The notes under the pieces were generated by a model. It was not told where the DNA came from. It saw nothing but the letters and a program-made list of their open reading frames with translations, and made no database searches. From Actinomadura spongiicola (GTDB lineage Bacteria; Actinomycetota; Actinomycetes; Streptosporangiales; Streptosporangiaceae), in contig NZ_QVNQ01000006.1 in NCBI RefSeq assembly GCF_003432485.1, positions 372,001 through 436,000 on the forward strand: a DNA stretch of 64,000 nt, given 5' to 3'. Below, one piece after another: positions 42,910-52,289 of this stretch. The first letter of the stretch is position 1, and every line of letters begins with the position of its first letter. The position numbers and the translations under genes were made by a program.

Positions 42910-44148
42910 GTGGGGAACAATCAGCCAATCCGGAAGGATGTTCAGTTCGGTGACGAAGGCACCGGTGGACTGAACAAGTTCATGGTGTGGAAGGACAATT
43001 TCGACAAGGTGCGAGAAATTGTTGATTCCATGCAACCCGGCAAGATGTACACCAGTTCGACGGCCTACAGCAAGCTCGCCGCGCGGATGGACGAGTCCGT
43101 TGGCCTGATCTATAACCAGGCGACACGGCTGGTCGAGTCCTGGGGTGGCGAGGACGCCGAAAAGGCGATGACCCAGATGAACAAGGCCTACCGTCAAGCC
43201 CAGGAGATTCACGCACAGGCCGACAGGACCAGCAAAGCGCTCAAAACCCACGGGGAGTTGCAGGACGGCTGGCAGAAGCAGTACGGCAGTGGCAGCAAGA
43301 TGGACAGCTGGGTCAAGGACGCCTTCAACTGGGGCCAGCGCATCATGGCAACCAACCCCGTTACCGGCCCACCCGCCGTCAGTTCCATGATCGGAAACAA
43401 CCTTGCCGCCGACGCCGTCCTGGACCGCATCCACGACGGCACCAAGCAATCCAACTTCAACTTCCCCGAGGGCATCCGCCAAGACATGCCCCAAACGAAT
43501 CCAACTATCGGGGGCACGGATCCGCTCAAGAATGGCACCGGCTCTCCCCAGCCGCCCAAGATGCCGGGTGGAGGTGGTCCGGGCGGCGGTCCCGGTGGCA
43601 TGCCGGGGGGCCCAGGTGACCTGCCCGGCGGTCCTGGAGGTCCTGGCGGTCCCGGTGATCTGCCGAGCGGTCCTGGCGGACCTGGAGGTGTCCCTGGTGG
43701 CCCGAATGGTCCCGGTGGCATTCCGGACGGTCCAGGTGGGCCGGGTCTACCCGGGGGACCTGGTAGTGGCAGTGGTTCTCCAGGAACGGACCTGGCCAGT
43801 CTGCCGCCGGGGGGTCCTGGCGGTGGCCCTGGCCTCGGTGGTGGCGGCCTGGGAGGTGGTCCTAGCGGGGCTCCCGGACTTGGCAGTGGCGGCCCGGGCG
43901 GAATCCCTGGCGGGGCTCCCGGTCTCGGTAGCGGTGGGATCGGTGCCGGTCCGGGCGCCATGGGTGCTGGCGCGCTGGGCGGAAGCGGTTTTGGAGCCAG
44001 GGGCGGTATGACCGGTATGGGAATGCCCATGGGCGCCGGTGCCCGCGGCGGCGGGGAAGGAAACGAGCACGAACGCAGCACCTGGCTGACCGAGGACGAG
44101 GACGTCTGGGGCGGTAACGACGACACCGCACCACCGGTGATCGGCTGA
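42910..44148 (+). CDS. WXG-like protein with long Gly/Pro-rich tail, candidate ESX substrate
   Basis: 412 residues from GTG 42910. Residues about 1-190 are helical with a W-x-G turn in RLVESWGGEDAEKAM and Y-x-x-x-E in KAYRQAQEIH. About 205-385 is a low-complexity region of Gly and Pro (PGGPGDLPGGPGGPG units) that changes to Gly/Ala/Met near the end. The terminus is acidic with two Trp: STWLTEDEDVWGGNDD. It recalls EspB or PPE-type substrates: folded helical head plus disordered tail. The Trp-containing acidic end may be a recognition tag. Confidence 0.75.
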   Translation: MGNNQPIRKDVQFGDEGTGGLNKFMVWKDNFDKVREIVDSMQPGKMYTSSTAYSKLAARMDESVGLIYNQATRLVESWGGEDAEKAMTQMNKAYRQAQEIHAQADRTSKALKTHGELQDGWQKQYGSGSKMDSWVKDAFNWGQRIMATNPVTGPPAVSSMIGNNLAADAVLDRIHDGTKQSNFNFPEGIRQDMPQTNPTIGGTDPLKNGTGSPQPPKMPGGGGPGGGPGGMPGGPGDLPGGPGGPGGPGDLPSGPGGPGGVPGGPNGPGGIPDGPGGPGLPGGPGSGSGSPGTDLASLPPGGPGGGPGLGGGGLGGGPSGAPGLGSGGPGGIPGGAPGLGSGGIGAGPGAMGAGALGGSGFGARGGMTGMGMPMGAGARGGGEGNEHERSTWLTEDEDVWGGNDDTAPPVIG

Positions 44149-44245
44149 CACAGAGGAAACATGTGACGTACGTGACGGCTTCGGCAGACCTGGCCAGCCC
44201 GTCTGCCGAGCTGTCGTTTAACCGCTCCATGCAAAGGGAGTGCAG

Positions 44246-45601
44246 ATGTTGAGGCGAAGCCGAAAAGTGGCTCGTTCAGTCCTGGCCTTGCTCATCGTCG
44301 GAGCGATCGCCTGGCCTAGCTCGGCTTCGGCGGCGCCCAAGCCCCGGCCGGACCAGTGGTGGTTCAAGTCCTGGGGTGTACAGAGCCACCTCTGGCCCCT
44401 ATCAGCGGGGACGGGTATAACGATTGCCTTGATAGATACTGGCGTCCAGGCAAACCTTCCTGAACTTCAAGGTGTTGTACTTTCGGGCATCGATCTGGAG
44501 AACGGAACCGCTGACGGTCGCCAAGATCTTGATCGCTTCAACACGCCACCCGGCCATGGCACCGCGATGGCGTCGCTGATTGCTGCTCAAGGTGGACGAA
44601 CCGGCCTGGTGGGAGTAGCTCCTGAGGTTAAAATTCTTCCGATTGTGGCCCACAGCAATGATGCCTATGCAAAAGGGATCCGCTATGCGGCGGATCGTGG
44701 TACTCAGGTGATCAACCTTTCGCAGGCGATCCCAGGGCCGTGCCCCCGCAATCTACAAGAGGCCATTGCGTATGCGCTCGAAAAAGATGTAGTGATCGTC
44801 GTGGGGGCGGGAAACGATGGCGACGGTGCCAATTCCAGCAACGCGCCGGCCAACTGCATGGGTGTCTTGTCAGTGGGTGCGGTCGATTCTAAGTTCTCTC
44901 CGTGGGTGAAGACGCAGCGACAACCATATGTAAAAGTAGCAGCTCCCGGTGTGGATATGCGGGTCCTTCTTAAGGACGGGGAGTTGTACCGTGGAAAGGG
45001 TACAAGCGACGCTGCCGCCGTCACCTCGGCTGCCGTAGCGCTTATTCGGGCAAAACACCCGAATATGAAGAACCGGGAGGTTGTGCGGCAGCTCATCGCC
45101 TCGGCGCTGGACATTGGGGAGAAGGGGAAGGACGACCTGACCGGGTACGGCATCATCCGTCCATACCGGCCGCTCGCGGGGAAGGCGCCTCGGGGCACGG
45201 CGAATCCGGTGTTCGACGAGTTCGATCGCTGGAGGAAGACCCACGAACCCCAAGAGTCGAAGTCAGCGGCCCCGGCCGCGTCGGAGGACGACGACTCTTC
45301 GGCCTCCCTCATCGTGTGGATCGCGGTTATCCTCGCGATAGGGGCGGGAGCGGGTGTTTTCGGGTTCTTCTTCTCCCGCCGGAAGCGGGGCGGGCCGCCG
45401 CCCATGGGGCCGGGTAGCGGCTTTGGCGCGCCGCAGGCGTTCGGGCAACAGCCGCCGGGAGGTCCGGGCGGTCCGTACCCGCCGGTTCCGCCGCAGGGGG
45501 GCCCGCCGCACTATCAACCGCACCCGCCTGCGCCGCCAGGTCAGCGACCGCCCGGTCAATGGCCGCCAGGTGGTGCTCCTCCGGCAAGGCCACCCCAGTA
45601 A
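44246..45601 (+). CDS. mycP: Mycosin MycP, subtilisin-like protease of type VII secretion
   Basis: 451 residues from ATG 44246 behind AAAGGGAG; a GTG two codons earlier is unlikely. Signal peptide ARSVLALLIVGAIAWPSSASA. Catalytic Asp in TIALIDTGVQ (about residue 63), His in PPGHGTAMAS (about 106), oxyanion Asn in GAGNDGDG, Ser in GKGTSDAAAVTSA (about 253), with Ala where most S8 proteases have Pro. C-terminal membrane segment (LIVWIAVILAIGAGAGVFGF), then a cytoplasmic Pro/Gly tail of about 75 residues. Mycosins stabilise the ESX complex. The middle of the gene is noticeably less GC-rich. Confidence 0.94.
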   Translation: MLRRSRKVARSVLALLIVGAIAWPSSASAAPKPRPDQWWFKSWGVQSHLWPLSAGTGITIALIDTGVQANLPELQGVVLSGIDLENGTADGRQDLDRFNTPPGHGTAMASLIAAQGGRTGLVGVAPEVKILPIVAHSNDAYAKGIRYAADRGTQVINLSQAIPGPCPRNLQEAIAYALEKDVVIVVGAGNDGDGANSSNAPANCMGVLSVGAVDSKFSPWVKTQRQPYVKVAAPGVDMRVLLKDGELYRGKGTSDAAAVTSAAVALIRAKHPNMKNREVVRQLIASALDIGEKGKDDLTGYGIIRPYRPLAGKAPRGTANPVFDEFDRWRKTHEPQESKSAAPAASEDDDSSASLIVWIAVILAIGAGAGVFGFFFSRRKRGGPPPMGPGSGFGAPQAFGQQPPGGPGGPYPPVPPQGGPPHYQPHPPAPPGQRPPGQWPPGGAPPARPPQ

Positions 45602-46386
45602 GACGAAAGGGCCACTGTGGTCACCCTTAGCAACACACGTCGTGCTCCGTGTGTTGAGTTTCGTGTGGGGTGGACAGGGCGATGGCCCATCGCGATCGGG
45701 GTGCCTTGCCATTGATCTCGACCACTGCGGCGTAGGCGTACCGATGACGCCAGCACAATCTTCGTTTTGCTCGTATGCTGTTCGACGGAGGTCTTCGCTG
45801 TTGCGATAAGGTTCCGGCTCGGCGACGAAGTCGCTCGCAGGGTGGTCACCTCCTGTGTGCTGTGCCTTTCATCTTCCTGATGAAGTCAATTCAATTGGCC
45901 ATCAGGTATGTGGGCATCTCGGCGTTATGGAGAGGGATGGGCAATGTCCGAGAGGACTGTCTTCCACTCCCGTAAGGCCAGGGCGCCGCCTGTCGGCTTG
46001 GGTGCGGTGGGGAGAAGTGGCGTGAGCGGCTGACGACCTCGTGACCGCTGTGGCCCGGCGGGATCCGTTTTCGCGGTGCTCGTTGACGGAAAGGCTGCCC
46101 CTACGCCACCTGTTTCGGGCCTTGTCTTTTGAGGATTTGTGTGCACCTAAAATTTGGCTGAGGGGGGCGGAGGTCGGGATGATGAGACTGATTATCGGTG
46201 GCATCTCGGTGGGCGGCTTACTAGCGGGCGGAAGCGTTTGTTCTGTGTTCGACCGAGGGAGTCTTCGGCTCGGGCGATATACGTCCATAACTGGCTTGGG
46301 TTAGGTGGGAGTGGGGTGGTGGGTGGCGGGGGCGTTCGGGGATCAGGGTTGAAGGCCTAGGGTGGCGGGGGACGAAAGGAGGGCGG
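45602..46386. other. 785-base gap without a supported gene
   Basis: This stretch is less GC-rich than its surroundings and no frame shows sustained coding bias. A 29-codon ORF at 45944-46033 with GAGAGGG upstream is the best short candidate, but its codons are not biased. At the right end TAGGGT (about 46358-46363) and AAGGAGG form the promoter and ribosome site of the EspI-like gene. It may be an eroded gene at the expected place of eccE, but no eccE-like sequence is recognisable. Confidence 0.6.
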
Positions 46387-48126
46387 GTGCCGGACTCTGG
46401 CTGGCAGCACTCCGTGTTGCGTGATCTTGGGGTGTCTCAGCGTGGGATGGTGGCCTTCGGGTCCGCGTCGGCGGTGCTTGCCGATGCTCGTTGGGGGGCC
46501 GAGGCGGCCGAGCACAGTGCGCGGCGGCCGTCGCCGCCGCCCGCCGTGCAGGAGCCCATCGCCGCGCCTTCGACGTCTGCCGTAGCTCCGGCCAAACCGG
46601 CTCCTGCGGGAGGCGAGCAGCCTCGAGTGAACGAGCCGATGCCTGGGCCGCCGCAGTTGGGTGCGCAGGAGCCTTTGGGGAATGAGTCGTCTTCCGGGGT
46701 GTCGCAGCCAGTGCAGCAGCCGTGGGAGGACGGTTCGGTCGCCTTTCCGCCGCAGCCGGGCCCCCGGCAGGCTCGGGGGAATGAGTCGTTGCCTGGTCCA
46801 CCGCAGCCGGGGCCGCAGGAGCCTCGGGTGAATGAGTCGTCTGCCGGGGTGCAGCCTCCGGTGGACGGGGCGGGGGCCGTTCCGGCGGCGCAGCCGGGCC
46901 CTCAGCAGGGTTGGGGGAGTGAGTCGGCTTCTGGAGTGTCGCAGCCGGGGCAGCCTTCGGTGGACAGGGCGGTGGGGGTTCCGTCGCAGCCGGAGGAGCC
47001 TCGGGCGTTCGGGGGAGTTGATGAGCCGTCGCAGCAGGAGGGTGCTGGGGCGGGTGTGCCGTTGGTCAACGATGAGTTCAGTTGGGATGCGGCGATCTCT
47101 CCGATCGCCGGGGCGCAGCCTCCGGGTGTTGAGGAGGAGGCCGGGTCGGAATCGGGGCCCCCGGCTGCGCATCCGGGTTCGGGGGCGTCCGCGCCCGTTG
47201 CGGGGCCGCCGCAGGGGCATTCCGTGCCGACGGCGGATGAGTTCGTTCGCCGGAACCAGCACGGGGACGCGCTGGTTCATCGGGTGGGACGAGGGGTTCG
47301 TAAGGCCGTCGGGTCGTCCGGGGAGGCTCGGTCGCGGGCGGAGATCGGGGAGTTTCTGCGGCAGCCGGTCGGTGGATTCCGGCAGATCACGGTGGTGAGT
47401 GTTCGGGGTGGTGCGGGGAAGACGACCGTGGCCGCGTTGGTGGCCACGGAGTTGGCGCGGCACCGGTCTGATCGGGTACTGGCGATGGACGCCGACGCCG
47501 AGCTCGGGTCGTTGCCGTTGCGGCTTGGTGTGCAGTCGGAGTTGTCGTTGTTCGATCTCGCCGCGCAGCGGCCGCGGACGTTCGAGGAGGCCGCTCGGTA
47601 CCTGCGGCAGACCCGCGAAGGGTTGTGGGTGCTCGCGGCGACGCGGGGCGGACGGATCACCGGTGAGTTCACGTTCGAGACGTATCAGGCGGCGTTCAGT
47701 GCGGTGAGCCGTTACATCTCCACCGCGGTGACCGACTGCAGCGCGGGTATTCTCACCGAGCTGCACCGGGGCATCCTCGGGCAGTCCCACAGCGTTGTCC
47801 TCGTCACGCCGGGGACGGTCGACGGGGCGTTGAGCGCGCGGGGCGCGTTGGAGTGGTTCTCGCAGGGGGCGCAGCGGAGTCTGCTGCCCCGGACGGTGAT
47901 CGCGATGGTGTCGCACGCGCCGCAGGTCGGGGCGGACCTCGACCGTGCGACGGAGATGCTCACCGCGTGGGGGACGCCGGTCGTGCAGCTTCCCTACGAC
48001 CGGCAGATCGCGACCGGCGCGGCGGTCGACATGTCGCGGCTCGGTGACGCCACCCGGAAGGCCGTCGGCCGCATCGCCTACGAGGCGTTCGCGCGGTCGC
48101 TGGGTGCCCGGGCGCCGGGCCGCTGA
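46387..48126 (+). CDS. EspI-like P-loop ATPase (MinD/ParA fold) with disordered N-terminus
   Basis: 579 residues from GTG 46387 behind AAGGAGGG. Residues about 45-270 are disordered, rich in Pro, Gln and Ser, with repeats of a PGPPQ-x-G-x-QEP-x-x-NE unit (for example NESLPGPPQPGPQEPRVNES, 20 residues). From about 325 comes a MinD/ParA-like domain: VVSVRGGAGKTTVAA (Walker A; the leading signature Lys is Arg), MDADAELGSLPLRLG and VVLVTPGTVDGALSARGAL. Mycobacterial EspI has the same plan and represses ESX-1 at low ATP. A regulatory role for this ESX locus is likely. Confidence 0.85.
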   Translation: MPDSGWQHSVLRDLGVSQRGMVAFGSASAVLADARWGAEAAEHSARRPSPPPAVQEPIAAPSTSAVAPAKPAPAGGEQPRVNEPMPGPPQLGAQEPLGNESSSGVSQPVQQPWEDGSVAFPPQPGPRQARGNESLPGPPQPGPQEPRVNESSAGVQPPVDGAGAVPAAQPGPQQGWGSESASGVSQPGQPSVDRAVGVPSQPEEPRAFGGVDEPSQQEGAGAGVPLVNDEFSWDAAISPIAGAQPPGVEEEAGSESGPPAAHPGSGASAPVAGPPQGHSVPTADEFVRRNQHGDALVHRVGRGVRKAVGSSGEARSRAEIGEFLRQPVGGFRQITVVSVRGGAGKTTVAALVATELARHRSDRVLAMDADAELGSLPLRLGVQSELSLFDLAAQRPRTFEEAARYLRQTREGLWVLAATRGGRITGEFTFETYQAAFSAVSRYISTAVTDCSAGILTELHRGILGQSHSVVLVTPGTVDGALSARGALEWFSQGAQRSLLPRTVIAMVSHAPQVGADLDRATEMLTAWGTPVVQLPYDRQIATGAAVDMSRLGDATRKAVGRIAYEAFARSLGARAPGR

Positions 48127-48144
48127 GGCGGCCCGGCACGGGGC

Positions 48145-48945
48145 TCAGTCCGTCCAGAGGAGGCTGTTGGTCACCTCGACACCGAGTTCGCCGGCGGTGG
48201 CGAAGACGCTGCCGGTGCGGCCGCCGGTGTCGGCGCCGGTCGACCAGTACGACTGGGCGTAGATGACGTTCGAGCCCTGCGTCCAGGAACGCGTCCAGTA
48301 GGCGGGATCGGGGCGGGGCTGCGGGAGGCCGCTCGCGTCGGACGGCGTGAGCAGCAGCGGCCAGCCCTTGTCATTGGTGATCCGGCTGATGTTGCTCGCC
48401 GCGGTCGGGCTGGTGAAGCGAGCGATCGACACCGAGGTGATGATCTGCCTGGTGGGGCTGGCGTAGACGGCGGAGTGCATGACGCCGACGCAGGGGTATG
48501 AGCGCAGCGCCACGCGCAGTTTGGTGTTGGCGCGGCTGGTGCACGACGCGGTGCGGGTGCCCGCCCGGGTGAAGGTGTTCCCCTTCGCCGTCCTGATCGT
48601 CGGGCCGAGGACGGAGGACGGATCCGAGCCGCCGCCGGTGCTGCTGGTCTCGGAAGGTGTCGGCTCCGCGGTCTGGGACGGGGAGTAGGGCGTGTACGTG
48701 GGCTGCGAGATCGTCCTGATGGGATCGTCGTCGTCGCTTCTGAGGACGAGGAAGGCGCCGACACCGACGACCGCGAGAACCGCCACCATGCCGACGATCA
48801 GCAGGGGGACCAGGGCGCTTCCGCCGCCGCGCGGCGGTGGGGGCGACGGGAAACCGGGGCCTCCGGGCAGTGGTGGACCCGGTGGTGCGGGTGGAGGATA
48901 GCCCGGCCCGCCCGGAGGCTGACCGGGCCATTGGGGGGAGTTCAT
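48145..48945 (-). CDS. Anchored extracytoplasmic protein with Pro-rich cytoplasmic start
   Basis: 266 residues from ATG 48945. A Pro/Gly-rich N-terminus (about 42 residues) precedes one membrane segment (LVPLLIVGMVAVLAVVGVGA), a Ser/Thr/Pro linker and an outer domain of about 150 residues with two Cys (TASCTSRA, SYPCVGVM) that may form a disulfide, and Trp-rich strands near the end. No family recognised. It converges on the EspI-like gene with 18 bases between stops, and probably belongs to the secretion or envelope neighbourhood. Confidence 0.75.
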   Translation of the reverse strand: MNSPQWPGQPPGGPGYPPPAPPGPPLPGGPGFPSPPPPRGGGSALVPLLIVGMVAVLAVVGVGAFLVLRSDDDDPIRTISQPTYTPYSPSQTAEPTPSETSSTGGGSDPSSVLGPTIRTAKGNTFTRAGTRTASCTSRANTKLRVALRSYPCVGVMHSAVYASPTRQIITSVSIARFTSPTAASNISRITNDKGWPLLLTPSDASGLPQPRPDPAYWTRSWTQGSNVIYAQSYWSTGADTGGRTGSVFATAGELGVEVTNSLLWTD

Positions 48946-49182
48946 GGAGGCTCCGTGCTGATGTCCGTTGCGTGATCGCGGTTTCGGATCGCTCCAGCGT
49001 AGCGGTCAGAACGTGGCGATTTTATGGGGAATGGTAGTTATGTCGGACGTTGTAGGTTTTCGCGAACGCGGCGGCGCCCGCGAATGTCTCATAGGGTTGC
49101 GTCGGAGGGGGGAGGAAGGTGACCGACTCAGTCGGCGACGTGGTGACGACCCGCTCAGTCCGTCCGACCAGGGGGTGACTCG

Positions 49183-49629
49183 ATGAGCAGTGACCTGGTG
49201 GCGCTGGTTCGGCGCCGTCCGGATGCGCGCGCCGTGGCCGACGGCATGATCGTCATGGGTGAGGCGCTGGAGCTGCGCGGCGGCGAACCCGAGCCGATCC
49301 TGGTGTACGACACCGAGGGCCGGTTGCTCGTCTCGATCGAGGACGCGGTGCGGGTGTCGGCGCAGGGCGAGATCCGGCGGCTGCTCGGCGACGACTTCGC
49401 CGACCGCGTGACCGTCCCCGTGTGGTGGGTGGAGGTCCGCGCCGTCGCCGACCTGCCCGACGCGATGCGCGTCGCCCGCAAGTTCACCGACTTCCTGGTG
49501 CACTGGGCAGGGGGCACCGTCTACCCGGACGGGGCGAGCGAGGCTCCGGCGCGCAGCTGGAAGGTGTCCGGTGCCGCTGCGGACGGGCAGGACGGCGTCG
49601 CCTACCACGGCGGAGTCATCGGCGGTTAA
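49183..49629 (+). CDS. Hypothetical soluble protein in the ESX neighbourhood
   Basis: 148 residues from ATG 49183. Alternating alpha/beta pattern: DGMIVMGEALELRGG, ILVYDTEGRLLVSIEDAVRV and VPVWWVEVRAVADLP. No Cys, no membrane segment, no signal. It lies between convergent and divergent accessory genes of the secretion region. I do not recognise the family. Confidence 0.7.
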   Translation: MSSDLVALVRRRPDARAVADGMIVMGEALELRGGEPEPILVYDTEGRLLVSIEDAVRVSAQGEIRRLLGDDFADRVTVPVWWVEVRAVADLPDAMRVARKFTDFLVHWAGGTVYPDGASEAPARSWKVSGAAADGQDGVAYHGGVIGG

Positions 49630-49646
49630 GCCGGCGGGGGCGTGGG

Positions 49647-51086
49647 TCAGGGCCAGTCGCGGGTGAGGTCGAGATTCCATGGGACGAGGTTCCAGGGGCT
49701 GCGCGCGTCGGTGTTGAGGTCGTCGATGAGACGTTCGTACTCGGCCTGCGCGTTCCCTCCGCCGCCCGACCAGAGCAACCTGCCCTGCAAGTAGCAGGTG
49801 CCCATGTCCTGCCAGGACGAGTAGCGCCGCTGGATGTCGAGCGCCAGCGGCAGCATCCGTTCCCAGCAGTACTCCTCCGTCAGCCACCCCACCATGTGGC
49901 CCCACCGGTAGAGCATCAGGGCCCGCCCGTAGTCCCAGATGAGGAACCGTCCGACGTTGGCGCGGAGCACAGGGTCGGCGAGGGCCTTCAGGCGGTGCAG
50001 TTCCTCGGACGCGTGGTTGCGGTCGTTGAAGAGCTGGTGAAGGAAAAGGGCGAGTTCGGCGCCCTCCTCGCTGGCGTCCGCGCCGGGCTCGTCGCGCAGC
50101 AGCCGCGGGACGAGCCGGGCGTACGAGCCGCCCTCGTCGCCGTAGCGGACCCGCACGAGTTCGATCAGCCGCTCGACGAAAGGGGGTTCGAGCCGGTCGC
50201 GGGCGATGAGGTCGTCGACCTCGCGGAGCAGCGTCCCGTACTCCTCCTGCGCGGCGGGGGAGCGGGCGGCGAGATCGGCGTCCTGGGTGAAGTCGGCGCG
50301 GTGCCCGTCCTGGACGAGCCAGTTGACGGCGCCGAGGAGCTGTTCGAGGTCGTAGGCGCCCCACGGGTCGTGGAGGAGTTCCTGGGCTGTACGGCGGTCG
50401 GCGGCGGCGGCTTCCGCGTCCGGCGCGACGCCGAGCCGGTCGAGCCGGAACCCGTTGATCGCGCCGTAGGGCGCTCCGGCCGCGACGATCCAGCGTTGCA
50501 CCGGGGTGAGGTGGTCCGCGTCCGGCGCGGCGTGGGCGAGGACGCCGGGAAGGTCCGGCGCGGAGATCAGCTCCCACAGGCGTCGCCGGAACTCCTCCGC
50601 CTGCCGTTCCTCGCTGCCGAAGAACCCGGCGAGCTGTTTGCGCAGCGACGGGTGCCGGACGTACAGGCGCCGGAAGAACCGACCGTTCTTCCACACCAGG
50701 TGCTCGGGCCGCAGGTCGCCGAAAGAGATGCGGGTGCGCCGGTGCACCATCACCTGCTCCGCGAACCTCAGTTCCAGGTCCGACCACAGCGCGCTCAGCG
50801 GGGTGAAACGCAGCAGGACGACGAAACCGAGCACGAGACCGAGCATGAGCGCGCCGGGGGCGAGCGCCCAGCGTGCCGCGTCCTGCAACCCCGCCAGGGA
50901 CAGCACGGCTCCGCCGAGGAGCAGCCCGACGCCCGTGACGCCGCAGGACAGGAACCAGCTCGTGGTGAGGATCAGGGATCCCTCGATGCGGAGGACCGCC
51001 TCCTCGCCGTCGAACTCGAACGATCCTTCGGCGAGCGTCCCCTCGACGGCCCGCTCAAGCGCGTCGAGCTGACCGGCGTTCCCCAT
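49647..51086 (-). CDS. DUF1266 membrane protein
   Basis: 479 residues from ATG 51086. Two membrane segments near residues 38-60 and 72-92 (LSCGVTGVGLLLGGAVLSL, LAPGALMLGLVLGFVVLL), then a cytoplasmic part. The DUF1266 domain is at the end: WDYGRALMLYRWGHMVGWLT and the W-x-D-x-G motif in SSWQDMGTCYLQGR. DUF1266 proteins are of unknown function and occur near type VII and polymorphic toxin genes. It converges on the preceding hypothetical gene (17 bases). Confidence 0.82.
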   Translation of the reverse strand: MGNAGQLDALERAVEGTLAEGSFEFDGEEAVLRIEGSLILTTSWFLSCGVTGVGLLLGGAVLSLAGLQDAARWALAPGALMLGLVLGFVVLLRFTPLSALWSDLELRFAEQVMVHRRTRISFGDLRPEHLVWKNGRFFRRLYVRHPSLRKQLAGFFGSEERQAEEFRRRLWELISAPDLPGVLAHAAPDADHLTPVQRWIVAAGAPYGAINGFRLDRLGVAPDAEAAAADRRTAQELLHDPWGAYDLEQLLGAVNWLVQDGHRADFTQDADLAARSPAAQEEYGTLLREVDDLIARDRLEPPFVERLIELVRVRYGDEGGSYARLVPRLLRDEPGADASEEGAELALFLHQLFNDRNHASEELHRLKALADPVLRANVGRFLIWDYGRALMLYRWGHMVGWLTEEYCWERMLPLALDIQRRYSSWQDMGTCYLQGRLLWSGGGGNAQAEYERLIDDLNTDARSPWNLVPWNLDLTRDWP

Positions 51087-51190
51087 GGGCAGGACCGTAC
51101 ATCATCCCTGACGGGTAGATCATCAGCGGTGCGGGGCGGCTGTTGAGACCGCCGACCGGCCGGTCGGCGGACGGTGGTCGGCGAGGAGCG

Positions 51191-52132
51191 TCATGCCGAC
51201 CGGAGGTGCTGCATGAGGAAACTGTGCCGCTGCCATCCGTCCGCGGAGCGCCCGTCGCCGAGGGGGAAGAACGTGAGCGGGGAACGCTGCGGTCCGACCT
51301 GCTGACCGGGCAGGCCGGTCGGCCCGCCGACGGTGCCCGCGACGGCGAGGGCGACCGGCCCCGGCGCGCCTGTCCAGCGGGGTTCGGTGGTGAGGTCCGC
51401 GCGACCCGGGGTGAGCTGGACGAACAGCGACGCGACGGGTTGGTCGGCGACGAGCGCGCCGACGAGCGTCGGCAGATGTTGGAGGGGCGGCGGGTCCTCC
51501 GGCATGTAGCCGATGGTGACGGTGCTGACCTCGGCGACGGTGCCGCCCGCGTTGGAGGTGAAGTCGCAGATGGCCTGCGCGGGACGGGGGCCGTCGCCGC
51601 CGACGATGAGCCGGGACTTGGCCCGTCCCCGCGCGTACTCGGTGAACCGGTCGGCGTTCCAGGGATGCTCCAGCGGCTCGGACGCCCCGAGCCCGCCCGG
51701 GTTCTTGCCGGTGAGCAGTTGCAGGAGGCGTTCGACGGGCCCGCTGAGGTGGCCTTCGGCGCCGTGCCTGGTGCGGTAGACGATGGTGAGCTGCGAGCCG
51801 ATCGGCGCGGTGGGACGGGTCGTGAACCCGGGCGAGTAGTCGCGGGCCTCGGGCACCGGGACGAACGTCCCGCCGTTCCACTTCAGTGGCCGCCCGGTCA
51901 GTCCCTCGTAGTAGCCGTCGCCGTCACGGACGACCCACTGCATCTCCTTCCCGGACGCGGCAGTACGGAGGGGCAGCGACAGCCGGGACGCCAGGGGGGT
52001 GACGAGCTGCAGGGTGCGGTCGCTCGCCGCGCAGTCGCCGACGGCCTTGTTCAGCCAGGCCGTCAGCGGCACCAGCGGCCTGTCCTGTAGCACGACCATG
52101 GCCTGATCGGTCAGCGCGTCTACTGTGCTCAT
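51191..52132 (-). CDS. DUF6177-like protein of actinobacterial ESX loci
   Basis: 313 residues from ATG 52132. The N-terminus (VDALTDQAMVVLQDRPLVPL, then TLQLVTPLASRLSLPLRTA) fits DUF6177 proteins, which I know from ESX neighbourhoods of actinomycetes. No membrane segment or signal peptide, so it is cytoplasmic. An EspG-like chaperone role is possible (similar size and soluble), but there is no sequence proof. Confidence 0.65.
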   Translation of the reverse strand: MSTVDALTDQAMVVLQDRPLVPLTAWLNKAVGDCAASDRTLQLVTPLASRLSLPLRTAASGKEMQWVVRDGDGYYEGLTGRPLKWNGGTFVPVPEARDYSPGFTTRPTAPIGSQLTIVYRTRHGAEGHLSGPVERLLQLLTGKNPGGLGASEPLEHPWNADRFTEYARGRAKSRLIVGGDGPRPAQAICDFTSNAGGTVAEVSTVTIGYMPEDPPPLQHLPTLVGALVADQPVASLFVQLTPGRADLTTEPRWTGAPGPVALAVAGTVGGPTGLPGQQVGPQRSPLTFFPLGDGRSADGWQRHSFLMQHLRSA

Positions 52133-52289
52133 CTTCGGGGGAGTCTAGCGACCGGGACCCGCGCCGTGACGGGCTCCTCGCGCCCCCCGCGGCGCCGCCG
52201 GACGCCGTGCCGGACGCGCTCGCAGGTGGCCGGGGGCGGTGAGACGACTTTGTCGTGACGACGGTGACGGCTGTCCAATCTGTGCTGAA

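Noticed and set aside
43560..44060. GC-rich repeat tract that could be a recombination hotspot
   Set aside because: Explained by the Gly/Pro-rich reading frame of the ESX substrate; no exact long repeat was found.
45944..46033. 29-codon ORF in the gap after mycP
   Set aside because: Has a ribosome-like site but no codon bias; mentioned only inside the gap entry.
46600..47050. Possible DNA tandem repeat array
   Set aside because: The repeats are protein-level Pro/Gln/Asn-Glu units in the EspI-like linker; spacing and sequence are irregular, so it is not a CRISPR or satellite array.
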